The position numbers and the translations under genes were made by a program. DNA of 64,000 nucleotides from Exiguobacterium algae (lineage in GTDB: Bacteria > Bacillota > Bacilli > Exiguobacteriales > Exiguobacteriaceae). The notes under the pieces were generated by a model that saw nothing but the letters and a program-made list of their open reading frames with translations, ran no database searches and was not told the origin of the DNA. The stretch is taken from assembly GCF_018617875.1 (NCBI RefSeq), contig NZ_JACSKZ010000002.1, forward strand, positions 124,001 through 188,000, written 5' to 3'. Every line of letters begins with the position of its first letter. The stretch's first letter is position 1. Below, one piece after another: positions 17,743 through 26,254 of the stretch.

Positions 17743-18300
17743 CTCTTTCACCGCTTGTTCTGACTGAATGGTTTTCCCGTATTCCATCATGACGTAAGGG
17801 CTGATTGTTGTCGTTTTACCGTACTCCGACAGAATAGCAGCCAGCCGTTCTTCGACTTTTTCAGGAAGAACCTCGACAAAGTGCAAATAGTAGCGTCCTT
17901 CATAGAAGTAGAGCGCTCCTCCTTGCTCTGTTTCGTGCATATGTGGAAACAGGCGAACGGAAGCATCGATGACGTGTTCGATATCATCAAACTGATAAAT
18001 GAGATGATGAATGACGTCGATTGTTAATCGAATTTCGACTTGTTCGACGTCTGCCTCTGTCACCGCCTCACCTTTTTGAACGTCAATCACGAGCCCGTCA
18101 CGCGGGAACATGGTCACATTCAAATCGACTGCCCCTTGCGGAGAAAAGCCGAATTCCGATTCAGCCGTCTCGAGCAGTTCTTTCCATAGTTGTTGGCCGC
18201 TCTCACCGACAATCGTATCGATCGCGATCCCTCTCAAGGAGAGCTCGTTCGCTGTAACATAGACACGAAGATGTTCTTTTGTTTGTTTTTCAAATCTCAA
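17722..18300 (-). CDS. MecA-family adaptor protein (YpbH-like)
   Basis: 192 residues. The N-terminal domain follows the MecA pattern (RFEKQTKEHLRVYVTANELSLRG in pieces, then WKELLETAESEFGF), and the C-terminal half has IYQFDDIEHVIDASVRLFPH and GALYFYEGRYYLHF, the ClpC-binding fold. MecA proteins deliver substrates such as ComK to ClpCP; B. subtilis has a second paralogue, YpbH, next to gudB, which matches this position. The start is a TTG (LRFEKQ) eight bases after GGGGG. Shorter than MecA (218), nearer YpbH (194). Target proteins cannot be inferred. Confidence 0.8.
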   Translation of the reverse strand: MRFEKQTKEHLRVYVTANELSLRGIAIDTIVGESGQQLWKELLETAESEFGFSPQGAVDLNVTMFPRDGLVIDVQKGEAVTEADVEQVEIRLTIDVIHHLIYQFDDIEHVIDASVRLFPHMHETEQGGALYFYEGRYYLHFVEVLPEKVEERLAAILSEYGKTTTISPYVMMEYGKTIQSEQAVKELYDAFA

Positions 18301-18360
18301 ACGAAAACCCCCATAGATTAGTCAATCCTATTAATAAGCTACTCTCGATTCCGCTTCGTG

Positions 18361-19224
18361 TCAAATAGTTGATAACCATTCGTTCCATTCTTCCGGCGTG
18401 TCTCCCAAAAAGGTATCTTTGAACCGCGACGCTTCGCTGCTAACCGCATAGCCACCCGTTCCGATCATAAGCTCCGGATGGTCTTTACCGATATAGTCAA
18501 TTGCTTCCTCCAACGCAGAAAGATGCTCTGATAAAGTGCAGGCAAAGATCAAACATTTCGTATCGATATCGTGCAACGCTTTGCTTAAATCTTCTTTCGG
18601 GAATCCTGCCCCAAGGAAGATGACGTCATAGCCATGTTGACGTAAATAGAGCGTGACGAACAATAGACCGATTTCATGCATTTCGCCAGGAGCACACACA
18701 CAAGTGATTCGTGGTAAGAACGGGTTCAAAGGCATTTGGAGCGACAAGGTCGATAAACGGGAACGTAAAAACGCAGTCGCAAAATGTTCATGCGCAATCG
18801 TGATGGACCCGTCTTCCCATCGCGCTCCGATTTCCATCAGTAACGGTCCGATAATATCTTTCGTCACTTTCTCAAAGCTGAACGTATTGAACGCCTGATT
18901 GATCAGGTCATGGGCCGTCCGTTCATCAAATGAGAGCAAGGCATCCAATAGCCCCATCCGCAGTTCTTCATCATACAACCGATTCGGTTCTCCCTCCGGT
19001 TCCGGAGCTTGCTGTAACTGTTGGATGGCTTGTGATACGGTCAGTCCTTCTTTTTGCTTATCGACCACCCATTTGATTTTTTCAACGTCTTGATCTGAAT
19101 ACAGGCGGTGCCCAGACTCCGTTCGACTCGGAACGATAAATTGGTAGCGCCGCTCCCATGCACGAATCGTCGTTGGATTCACACCTGTCAACGACGCGAC
19201 CGTCTTGATTGAGTATTTTGGCAT
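18361..19224 (-). CDS. MerR-family regulator with cobalamin-binding domain (CarH/LitR-like)
   Basis: 287 residues in three parts: an N-terminal MerR winged helix (1-70, TIRAWERRYQFIVPSR and GHRLYSDQDV), a four-helix B12 cap (about 85-165) and a Rossmann B12-binding domain (173-287). The cap has W136-x9-E146-H147, the photoreceptor signature W-x9-EH, and the Rossmann domain has EMHEIG (ExHxxG), whose His183 should be the lower cobalt ligand. Such proteins bind adenosylcobalamin, tetramerise on DNA in the dark and release in light. The residue after Trp136 is Glu, whereas Thermus CarH has the light-state His132 ligand there, so the photochemistry may differ. Its own SD is AGGAGGG; no carotenoid gene is in the window. 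Confidence 0.82.
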   Translation of the reverse strand: MPKYSIKTVASLTGVNPTTIRAWERRYQFIVPSRTESGHRLYSDQDVEKIKWVVDKQKEGLTVSQAIQQLQQAPEPEGEPNRLYDEELRMGLLDALLSFDERTAHDLINQAFNTFSFEKVTKDIIGPLLMEIGARWEDGSITIAHEHFATAFLRSRLSTLSLQMPLNPFLPRITCVCAPGEMHEIGLLFVTLYLRQHGYDVIFLGAGFPKEDLSKALHDIDTKCLIFACTLSEHLSALEEAIDYIGKDHPELMIGTGGYAVSSEASRFKDTFLGDTPEEWNEWLSTI

Positions 19225-19321
19225 AACCGCCCTCCTCTCCAACTAATTCTTCCATTCAAGTATAGCCTGAATGCAAGCGGTTTACCTGTTTTATTGTGCA
19301 ATCGAACGTCTCGATCGCCAT

Positions 19322-19347
19322 AAAAAAATACGACGTTCCCGTCGTAT
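19322..19347 (-). terminator. terminator ending the ypbB-recQ-small protein unit
   Basis: A perfect 8-bp stem ATACGACG/CGTCGTAT with GGAA loop, then six or seven U on the minus strand. It insulates the CarH-like gene, whose promoter must lie within 19225-19321; a TATACT sits at about 19259-19264. Confidence 0.88.
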
Positions 19348-19350
19348 CTC

Positions 19351-19554
19351 TTAATAGAAAATGGCATGGCGCCCAATATATAAAAATACAAGAATAATCG
19401 CAAACATGGTGAGCGTCAACGCCATCGCCAACGGCCGCTTCAGCCAATTATCGTTTAATTTCTTTTTCCGTTCATGTTCTTGCCTCTCAGACCGAGACGG
19501 CAACGTGTCCGCCATTTGATCACGCAAAGAATCCGCTTGATTCCGGTGTCGCAA
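19351..19554 (-). CDS. small single-pass membrane protein, unknown
   Basis: 67 residues. A charged N-terminal half (RSERQEHERKKKLND) precedes one membrane helix of about 20 residues (from LAMALTLTMFAIILVFLYIG) near the C-terminus, so it is probably a tail-anchored protein with the basic part in the cytoplasm. The TTG start has GGGGGG upstream and a terminator follows the stop directly, supporting a real gene. B. subtilis has the LysM protein YpbE near this locus with a similar charged-then-helix N-terminus; this one would lack the LysM domain. That relation is a guess. Confidence 0.6.
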   Translation of the reverse strand: MRHRNQADSLRDQMADTLPSRSERQEHERKKKLNDNWLKRPLAMALTLTMFAIILVFLYIGRHAIFY

Positions 19555-19595
19555 CGTATGCCCCCCTTTACCTTTTTTATCATTTTACTATGATA

Positions 19596-21014
19596 TTATT
19601 CAAAGGAAAAGATTTGCGTCAACCGTTTTTTCCATTCTGTCACATTTTTTCGGACCAGATCCGGTGTTTCAGGAAAGACAATCGGTCCACATACATCACA
19701 GCAATCCTCCTGATCGACCTTTTCCTCAGAAAAATAGCGCAGCAGATAAGCACGTCGACATGTATTGATGAGGGCTACATCCATCATCTGCCCAAGTTGG
19801 CGATACCTTGCCCGCTTACGGTCTTTTACCCAATCGATGGCTTCTTGAAGCGAACGCTCCGCGAGCAATTGTTTGAGCAGCAAAAAAACAGGATCGTCTT
19901 CACCCATACGAAGGAGGCGGGGCAACTGCGAGAGGGTAGACCCGTTCTCCATCTCAAAATAAGCGTTACGTATTTGTTCGTCTTTCGGATATTGCTGATC
20001 GATCAAAAATTGCTGGATCCGCTCATCCCCTTCGGCGTACAGCAATACGGCGAAAGCCGGGTTCCCGTCTCGTCCAGCTCGTCCGATTTCTTGCATGTAT
20101 GCCTCGACCGTCGCCGGGATTTGATAATGAATGACAGATCGGACGTTGTCTTTATTGACTCCCATCCCGAACGCACTCGTGCATACCATAATCGGTACTT
20201 CATCTCTTAGAAACTGGGACTGGACGAGACGCCGATCCTCTGTTGACATACCGCCGTGATAAAACATAGCATCCTCTAACTCGGAAGATAGCTTCTCCGC
20301 TTCACGACGTGTCGCGGTATAGACGACCGCAGGTTTCGGGATGTCGCGCACAAGTGCTTTTAAACGCCCGATTTTCTCCTCTTTTTCAAGACGCTCTACA
20401 ATCAACCGGATTTCCGGACGATTCGCGGAATGTACGAACTGGGCCGGTGTGAATAAGGCAAGTTTTTCGATAATATCCCGTTTCACATTTTCAGGTGCCG
20501 TCGCAGTCACCGCCATACATTGCGGACTGCCGATCTGCTTTCGCAGCTCCCCTAAACGGGCATATTCCGGCCGAAACTCATGACCCCATTGTGAAATACA
20601 GTGCGCTTCGTCAATGACGAGCATTTGTACGTTCGCATTGGCGAGTGCGCGTGTCACATAAGGTACGGCGAGTTGCTCCGGAGACAGATAAAGAAAGCGG
20701 AAGCGTTTCAGATGATTCAACACTTCCTGTTTTTCCTCTAAGGACTCCATCGACGTCAAACGGGCGACCCCACGTTCCCCCCGCTCGCGGATATGAAGGA
20801 TTTGATCTTCAATCAATGACAGCAACGGTGAGACGATGATCGTGAGTCCATTGTTCTTTAAGTAGGATGGAAGTTGGAAGGTCAAGGATTTCCCTCCACC
20901 GGTAGGCATGATGGCCAGAACGTCTTGCCCTTCGACGACCGCCTCGATGATCTCGCGCTGTCCAGCTCGAAATTCCTCGTAACCAAATACACGTTTCAAA
21001 GTCGCTTCAAACAA
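19596..21014 (-). CDS. recQ: RecQ-family ATP-dependent DNA helicase (RecS-like)
   Basis: About 472 residues. 3'-5' DNA helicase acting in recombination and repair. Motifs in order: GQREII (motif 0), PTGGGKS (I), IDEAHCISQWGHEF (II and RecQ aromatic loop), TATAPE (III), VYTATRREAEKLS (IV), STEDRRLVQSQF and TSAFGMGVNK (V), QEIGRAGRDG (VI). A short zinc-binding tail contains CRRAYLLRYF and CCDVCG; there is no HRDC domain, as in B. subtilis RecS. I prefer a TTG start at 21014 with GAGGTG six bases upstream; a GTG at 21023 is the alternative. Overlaps the end of ypbB. Confidence 0.92.
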   Translation of the reverse strand: MFEATLKRVFGYEEFRAGQREIIEAVVEGQDVLAIMPTGGGKSLTFQLPSYLKNNGLTIIVSPLLSLIEDQILHIRERGERGVARLTSMESLEEKQEVLNHLKRFRFLYLSPEQLAVPYVTRALANANVQMLVIDEAHCISQWGHEFRPEYARLGELRKQIGSPQCMAVTATAPENVKRDIIEKLALFTPAQFVHSANRPEIRLIVERLEKEEKIGRLKALVRDIPKPAVVYTATRREAEKLSSELEDAMFYHGGMSTEDRRLVQSQFLRDEVPIMVCTSAFGMGVNKDNVRSVIHYQIPATVEAYMQEIGRAGRDGNPAFAVLLYAEGDERIQQFLIDQQYPKDEQIRNAYFEMENGSTLSQLPRLLRMGEDDPVFLLLKQLLAERSLQEAIDWVKDRKRARYRQLGQMMDVALINTCRRAYLLRYFSEEKVDQEDCCDVCGPIVFPETPDLVRKNVTEWKKRLTQIFSFE

Positions 21015-22029
21015 ATGTCTCACCTCGCTTCAGTCTCGCCAGTACGAGACGAATTTGAAAATAACTGATCTCTTCCATCTGTTCATAAATCGGTTTTAAC
21101 GCCCAGCTTCCTACTTCACGTAATGCCTCTACACGTTGGATCTGGTCCCCCGGCACAAACTGTTCGAGTGGAAACGTCTCTAAATACATCGCCATCTCAA
21201 CGACGTGATCCTCAATCGTACTCGTTCGTAATCGCCGGATGGATTGAATTTGCGAAAAGGAGCGTCCCTTTAAGAACAATTCATAAGATTCACGTGCCGA
21301 ATGCGTCATCCTTTCATCTGATAACCCATGCGTGAACCCTTTCAATACCGCCTCGTCCGGAAGCGCTTTTAACAACCCGTTCCAACCTGCCAGGAAATAG
21401 AGTCTGGCCGTGTATGGGTCCACGTCCAATAAATTGCCAATCTGTTCATAGGTAAATCCGGTCTCATACGCCCCCGTGAATCGATAGACAACCGCCGTCG
21501 CATAGGGGTCCCCGACTGTTTCAAGGGCATTCTCAATTTCACGGTGAAATGTTTCCATGAGTGACCTCCAGTCACGATCCACCCGTAAAATTTGTTTGAC
21601 CCAACGTTCGGCTGAACGGTCTGCCTGGACCGGGAAAAAGGTTTGGCGATGTTCCCGGGACATCAATGTCTGGACGAACAAACTCAATCGTTTCCACGTC
21701 ATCGCGTTATAGTCCCGACGTTCTCCCCCTAACCGTCCAAACAAGTCCGCGACCATCTCAGGAGAGGCAAGTAGATCCCCCGCCTCGGTCAAGAGGAATC
21801 GCTCCCGGTCGAGCCAGCCTCGCTTTGCATATTCCGAGAGTTGTTTTTCATATTCATAGGTCGTTGCCGGAAATTGTCCAAACACCGGTTCTAAATCATA
21901 AAAAAAAGCGTCCTGTAACGTTGTAGCGGATCGTTTCCCGTTCAACACATGAAACAAACTGCGCTCGCTCCGTTCGCCGTTTAATCGTTTGATCGCCAAT
22001 AAGACGACGCCATCCGCTAAATGAACCAA
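21007..22029 (-). CDS. ypbB: YpbB-like protein with C-terminal helicase-type helix-turn-helix
   Basis: 340 residues of unknown function. The C-terminal stretch FLKGRSFSQIQSIRRLRTSTIEDHVVEMA is a helix-turn-helix of the type found at the end of RecQ-family proteins (given here in shortened form: FLKGRSFSQI to IEDHVVEMA). It overlaps the recQ start by 8-17 bases. The ypbB-recS pair is conserved in Bacillus, so it may supply the DNA-binding module that the short RecQ lacks. TTG start with AAGGATG nine bases upstream. Confidence 0.78.
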   Translation of the reverse strand: MVHLADGVVLLAIKRLNGERSERSLFHVLNGKRSATTLQDAFFYDLEPVFGQFPATTYEYEKQLSEYAKRGWLDRERFLLTEAGDLLASPEMVADLFGRLGGERRDYNAMTWKRLSLFVQTLMSREHRQTFFPVQADRSAERWVKQILRVDRDWRSLMETFHREIENALETVGDPYATAVVYRFTGAYETGFTYEQIGNLLDVDPYTARLYFLAGWNGLLKALPDEAVLKGFTHGLSDERMTHSARESYELFLKGRSFSQIQSIRRLRTSTIEDHVVEMAMYLETFPLEQFVPGDQIQRVEALREVGSWALKPIYEQMEEISYFQIRLVLARLKRGETFV

Positions 22030-22083
22030 AATGTCACATCCTTAAAAAATCATTATCCTGCCAAAAAGACATCCGTTTCCTCA

Positions 22084-22112
22084 TTGAAATAATTGGGTAT
22101 CTAGACTACAAT
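22084..22112 (+). promoter_or_regulatory. sigma-A promoter for ferredoxin
   Basis: TTGAAA, 17 bases, TACAAT on the plus strand, about 60 bases before the fer ATG, in the divergent region with ypbB. Confidence 0.78.
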
Positions 22113-22146
22113 TACTCATAGTCAGTAGAAAAATTGTTCTACGTAG

Positions 22147-22422
<276 letters not shown>

Positions 22423-22431
22423 GCACGATGG

Positions 22432-22468
22432 AGGCATGGGGGTCGAACTGACTCACATGTCTTTTTTT
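22432..22468 (+). terminator. intrinsic terminator after fer
   Basis: GGCATG and GGGTC pair with GACTC and CATGTC (one internal mismatch, two G-U pairs), followed by seven T. Confidence 0.8.
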
Positions 22469-22584
22469 ATGATTAACTCCATTCACCGTTTTACTCGTGT
22501 ACCGAACGACGGCTGAATTGGGACCGTCACCACAAATCCATTACACCACCCCATGTATCGTCTCATCTCTAGCACAGTATAACA
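22469..22584. other. unassigned intergenic stretch between convergent fer and the transporter operon
   Basis: About 115 bases beyond both terminators with no credible gene. On the minus strand an extended -10 (TGTTATACT, near 22575-22583) points into it and GACGG/CCGTC forms a small hairpin (about 22509-22529). A 27-codon frame exists but has no good SD. A tRNA was considered and rejected. Confidence 0.35.
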
Positions 22585-22585
22585 A

Positions 22586-22620
22586 AAAAGGTTGTTTGAC
22601 TTAAACGTCAAACAACCTTT
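22586..22620 (-). terminator. terminator of the nucleoside transporter operon
   Basis: A perfect 13-14 bp stem (AAAGGTTGTTTGAC/GTCAAACAACCTTT) with six-base loop, then UUUUUU on the minus strand, 28 bases after the last permease gene. Confidence 0.93.
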
Positions 22621-22648
22621 CATTTTCGGACATATGTCCTGTTTGCTT

Positions 22649-23608
22649 TTATCGTTTCCCTTTAATATATGGGATACCGACAGATTTCGGCGCGTCCGCA
22701 CGTCCGACGAGTCCTGCGAGCGCAAGGATCGTGAGGGCGTATGGTGCGATCAAGAGAAGCAATTGCGGTACGTTGTTGATGACCGGCAAGTTACTTCCGA
22801 TGATAGAAAGTGCTTGTGCAAATCCGAAGAAGAGACCTGCGCCAAGAGCACCGAGTGGATTCCACTTACCGAAGATCATCGCAGCGATCGCCAAGAACCC
22901 TTGACCGACGATAGTCGTCCCACTGAAGTTCGTTGTGACCGTGACCGCATAGACCGCTCCGGCAAGACCACCTAAAGCACCTGAGAGCATGACGCCCATA
23001 AAGCGCATTTTCGTGACGTTGATCCCCATCGTATCTGCAGCCATCGGGTGTTCCCCGACTGAACGGAGACGAAGACCAAACGGCGTTTTAAAGATGACGA
23101 ACCAAACGACAAACGCGAGAAGAATTGCCAGGAACGATGTATATTGCACGTTCATGAAGAACATTTTTATAACAGGAATGTCTGACAAGAACGGTACATT
23201 TTCTTTCGCAATCCGATATTTAATGAAATCCGTTTGACCTTTGTTATACAATACGCGAACAACAAAGATCGCAAGACCGATCGCAAGCATGTTGACCGCT
23301 ACACCGAGAACGGTTTGGTCGGCACGCCAAAGGATTGCTGGGATTGCCAAGAAGAGTGAGAACAGCGCCCCGACAACCATGGCAACGAGAAGCGCGATCC
23401 ACGGACTGAAGATACCTGCTCCAAGATCTGTCAACGTCAGCGTGGTGATGATCCCTGTTGCCGCCCCGATGATCATGATCCCTTCGAGGGCGATGTTGAC
23501 GACACCTGAACGTTCACTGAAAATCCCACCGAGTGCAGCGATAACGAGTGGAGTCGCATAGGCTAACGCAACCGGAACGACGATATAAAGGACTTCTAAG
23601 AAGCTCAT
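22649..23608 (-). CDS. nupQ: nucleoside ABC transporter permease (NupQ-like)
   Basis: 319 residues, about nine or ten membrane helices, BPD_transp_2 family. Family features include SGVVNIALEGIMIIGA near residue 33 and ISGALGG-type glycine-rich helices (GVMLSGALGGLAGAVYAV). It forms the second half of the heteromeric channel with the overlapping NupP. The ATG overlaps the nupP stop (4 bases). Homologous to B. subtilis YufQ/NupQ of the guanosine transporter; the actual substrate here is inferred. Confidence 0.88.
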   Translation of the reverse strand: MSFLEVLYIVVPVALAYATPLVIAALGGIFSERSGVVNIALEGIMIIGAATGIITTLTLTDLGAGIFSPWIALLVAMVVGALFSLFLAIPAILWRADQTVLGVAVNMLAIGLAIFVVRVLYNKGQTDFIKYRIAKENVPFLSDIPVIKMFFMNVQYTSFLAILLAFVVWFVIFKTPFGLRLRSVGEHPMAADTMGINVTKMRFMGVMLSGALGGLAGAVYAVTVTTNFSGTTIVGQGFLAIAAMIFGKWNPLGALGAGLFFGFAQALSIIGSNLPVINNVPQLLLLIAPYALTILALAGLVGRADAPKSVGIPYIKGKR

Positions 23609-24669
23609 TTTTTCTCCACTCCTTTCTTACGATTTCCTTTGATTTTTTCAATCACGTAGTTAATGGCATAACCTGATGCTACAAAAATAACGATTGTTGC
23701 GATGATGACCTTTACAAGCTCAGACGGAATGTCCGCACCAGCTTGCATCGCAAGTCCACCGATGTTCAAACCGGCAAACAAAATGGCAGCGAGAATAACA
23801 CCGACGGCCGTGTTCGCACCAAGAAGCGCGACGGCGATCCCGTCAAATCCGACACCTGTAAACGATGCGGACAACGTCATACCATTGAATGTTCCAAGAC
23901 CTTCCATCGCACCAGCGAGACCGGCGAACATCCCCGAGATGACAAATGACAACACGATGTTACGGTTAACACTCATCCCCGCATATTGCGATGCATGTTT
24001 GTTAAACCCAACTGCACGTAATTCATAACCGAGCGTCGTACGCTGTAAGATGTAGTAGTAAACGATTGCTGCTAAGACAGCGACCAGCACACCCCAGTGG
24101 AGACGTGAGTACGTTGTGATTTCTTGCAACCAAGGTGATGAAAGGGATGCCGAATCTTTGATCGACTCCGTACGTTCATTCGTAACCCCGATCACGTTAC
24201 GCAAAATCGCGTTCGTCGTGTAAAGGGCAATATAGTTCATCATGATCGATGTGATAACTTCATGTACATAGAACTTCGCTTTCAAGAAACCTGGAACGAA
24301 CGCCCAAATCGCAGCTGCAAGCATCGCTGCAAGAAGTGCGAGTGGGATATGGATGAACATCGGCAAGTCAAAGTTGATACCGACATACACTGCCGCGACC
24401 CATCCAATCAATACTTGTCCTTCGACCCCGATGTTGAAGAGGCCGGTCCGGAACGCGAAGGCAACCGCCAAACCAGAGAAAATCAATGGTGCTGCGGCAC
24501 GAAGCGTTTCACCGATTGCGTAAGGACTACCGAACATTCCGTTAATCAATGAATCAAACCCTCGAATCGGGTCATAGCCACCAATCAACATGACGACCGC
24601 TCCGACAAGAAGTCCCAATACGATCGATAGCAATGGAATGAGAAGTTGATTTAAACTAAGCTTTTTCAT
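23605..24669 (-). CDS. nupP: nucleoside ABC transporter permease (NupP-like)
   Basis: 354 residues, multi-pass membrane protein. It shows GLFNIGVEGQVLIGW near residue 75 and SFVISGMFAGLAGAMEG-type motif near residue 240, matching the YufP permease family. The basic C-terminus (KIKGNRKKGVEKK) should lie in the cytoplasm. Overlaps nupO upstream and nupQ downstream by four bases each, so the three are translated as one coupled unit. Confidence 0.88.
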   Translation of the reverse strand: MKKLSLNQLLIPLLSIVLGLLVGAVVMLIGGYDPIRGFDSLINGMFGSPYAIGETLRAAAPLIFSGLAVAFAFRTGLFNIGVEGQVLIGWVAAVYVGINFDLPMFIHIPLALLAAMLAAAIWAFVPGFLKAKFYVHEVITSIMMNYIALYTTNAILRNVIGVTNERTESIKDSASLSSPWLQEITTYSRLHWGVLVAVLAAIVYYYILQRTTLGYELRAVGFNKHASQYAGMSVNRNIVLSFVISGMFAGLAGAMEGLGTFNGMTLSASFTGVGFDGIAVALLGANTAVGVILAAILFAGLNIGGLAMQAGADIPSELVKVIIATIVIFVASGYAINYVIEKIKGNRKKGVEKK

Positions 24670-26192
24670 TCTGTTTCGTCTCCTCTCTGACCGCCGGCCA
24701 TCAAGAAGCCAAGTTCTTGTTCCGTCGTTTCTTTCGGATCACGAATTCCGACGATTTTTCCTTCATAAAGTACTGCGATACGGTCTGAAACGTGGAGAAT
24801 TTCATCAAGCTCGAACGAGATGAGAAGAACAGCACGCCCTTTTTCCCGTTCTTTGACGAGTTGTTCGTGAATAAATTCAATAGCCCCGACATCGAGACCT
24901 CGAGTCGGTTGGGCAGCAATCAAAAGGTCCGGCGAACGGTCAACTTCACGTGCGATAATCGCTTTTTGCTGGTTACCACCTGAAAGGGCACGAGCTGGCA
25001 CATCGACCGATGGAGTTCGGACGTCAAACTTCTCTATCAAGGCCTTCGCCTTCTCTGCCACGGCTTTATAATTCATCAATCCACGTTTCGAGAACGGCTC
25101 TTTGTAGTACGTTTGAAGTACCATGTTGTCACGAATTGAATAATCTAAAACGAGACCATGCTTATGACGGTCTTGCGGAATATGTCCAATCCCAGCCTCT
25201 GTCATTTTACGAGGAAGATGGCCGGTCACATCTTTTCCATTCAACATTACTTTGCCTGACTCCGGTTTTTTAAGACCCGTGATGGCTTCGATCAACTCAG
25301 TTTGACCGTTTCCATCGATTCCTGCGATTCCGAGAATCTCACCTGCACGAATTTGAAGGTCTAACCCTTCTACCACTTCAAGTCCACGGCTGTCTTTTAC
25401 CACGAGTCCTTGTACATCCAGGACTACTTGTTGCGGATCGGCTTTTGAATATTCAGCATCAAAATTGACTTCACGTCCAACCATCATCTCTGCCAACCCG
25501 TCTTCGTTGATCGTGTCATCCACATCTACCGTGCCGATATAACGACCACGGCGAATGACCGTACAACGGTCAGCGACCTGCATGATTTCTTTCAACTTGT
25601 GTGTGATCAAGATGATTGACTTACCTTCAGCAATAAGACGTTTCATAATTTGAATGAGTTCTTGAATCTCTTGCGGTGTCAATACTGCAGTCGGTTCATC
25701 AAAAATCAAGATGTCGGCGCCGCGATAAAGCGTTTTCAAAATCTCAACCCGTTGTTGCATTCCGACAGAAATATCTTCAATCTTCGCATCTGGATCGATT
25801 CGCAAACCATATTGCTCTGAAATTTCCATGACTTTCTTGCGAGCAGCAGCACGGTCAATCGTTACCCCGTTCTTAGGCTCTAAACCAAGAATGATATTTT
25901 CAGTAACCGTAAACTTCTCAACAAGCATGAAGTGTTGGTGTACCATTCCAATTCCAAGGTCATTCGCGATATTCGGGTTTTCGATATTCACTTTTTCACC
26001 ACGAACACGAATTTCGCCACCCTCTGGCTGATAGAGTCCGAATAGGACGTTCATCAAAGTCGATTTACCGGCTCCGTTCTCACCGAGAAGGGCATGGATT
26101 TCACCTTTGCGTAACTGGAGAGTGATATTATCGTTCGCAACGAACGTACCGAACTCTTTGCGAATATTAAGCATTTCAATTACATATTCCAA
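24666..26192 (-). CDS. nupO: nucleoside ABC transporter, duplicated ATP-binding protein (NupO-like)
   Basis: 508 residues with two ABC domains. First domain: Walker A GENGAGKST near residue 37, signature SVGMQQRVEILK, Walker B ILIFDEPTAVL. Second domain (from about 258): a degenerate Walker A GIDGNGQTEL, signature ALSGGNQQKAI and LLIAAQPTRGLDVG. This asymmetric arrangement is normal for the BmpA/RbsA-type importers. Start TTG (MEYVIEMLNIRKEFG) with GGGG nine bases upstream. A hairpin separates it from the lipoprotein gene. Confidence 0.93.
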   Translation of the reverse strand: MEYVIEMLNIRKEFGTFVANDNITLQLRKGEIHALLGENGAGKSTLMNVLFGLYQPEGGEIRVRGEKVNIENPNIANDLGIGMVHQHFMLVEKFTVTENIILGLEPKNGVTIDRAAARKKVMEISEQYGLRIDPDAKIEDISVGMQQRVEILKTLYRGADILIFDEPTAVLTPQEIQELIQIMKRLIAEGKSIILITHKLKEIMQVADRCTVIRRGRYIGTVDVDDTINEDGLAEMMVGREVNFDAEYSKADPQQVVLDVQGLVVKDSRGLEVVEGLDLQIRAGEILGIAGIDGNGQTELIEAITGLKKPESGKVMLNGKDVTGHLPRKMTEAGIGHIPQDRHKHGLVLDYSIRDNMVLQTYYKEPFSKRGLMNYKAVAEKAKALIEKFDVRTPSVDVPARALSGGNQQKAIIAREVDRSPDLLIAAQPTRGLDVGAIEFIHEQLVKEREKGRAVLLISFELDEILHVSDRIAVLYEGKIVGIRDPKETTEQELGFLMAGGQRGDETE

Positions 26193-26219
26193 GGAAGTTC
26201 ACCCCTAACTTTAAGTAAA

Positions 26220-26240
26220 GGGAGACCACATGGGTCTCCC
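26220..26240 (-). terminator. intercistronic hairpin between bmpA-like gene and nupO
   Basis: A perfect 8-bp stem GGGAGACC/GGTCTCCC with a 5-base loop and a short UUU tail on the minus strand. Likely a leaky terminator or mRNA stabiliser, which would keep the lipoprotein in excess over the membrane complex. Confidence 0.6.
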
Positions 26241-26254
26241 CTCAACTCAATAAA

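Noticed and set aside
22483-22570. tRNA-like stretch on the minus strand (TGGGGTGGTGTAATGG then GTTCGGTAC)
   Set aside because: No acceptor stem, no T-arm pairing and no CCA-type end could be built around it.
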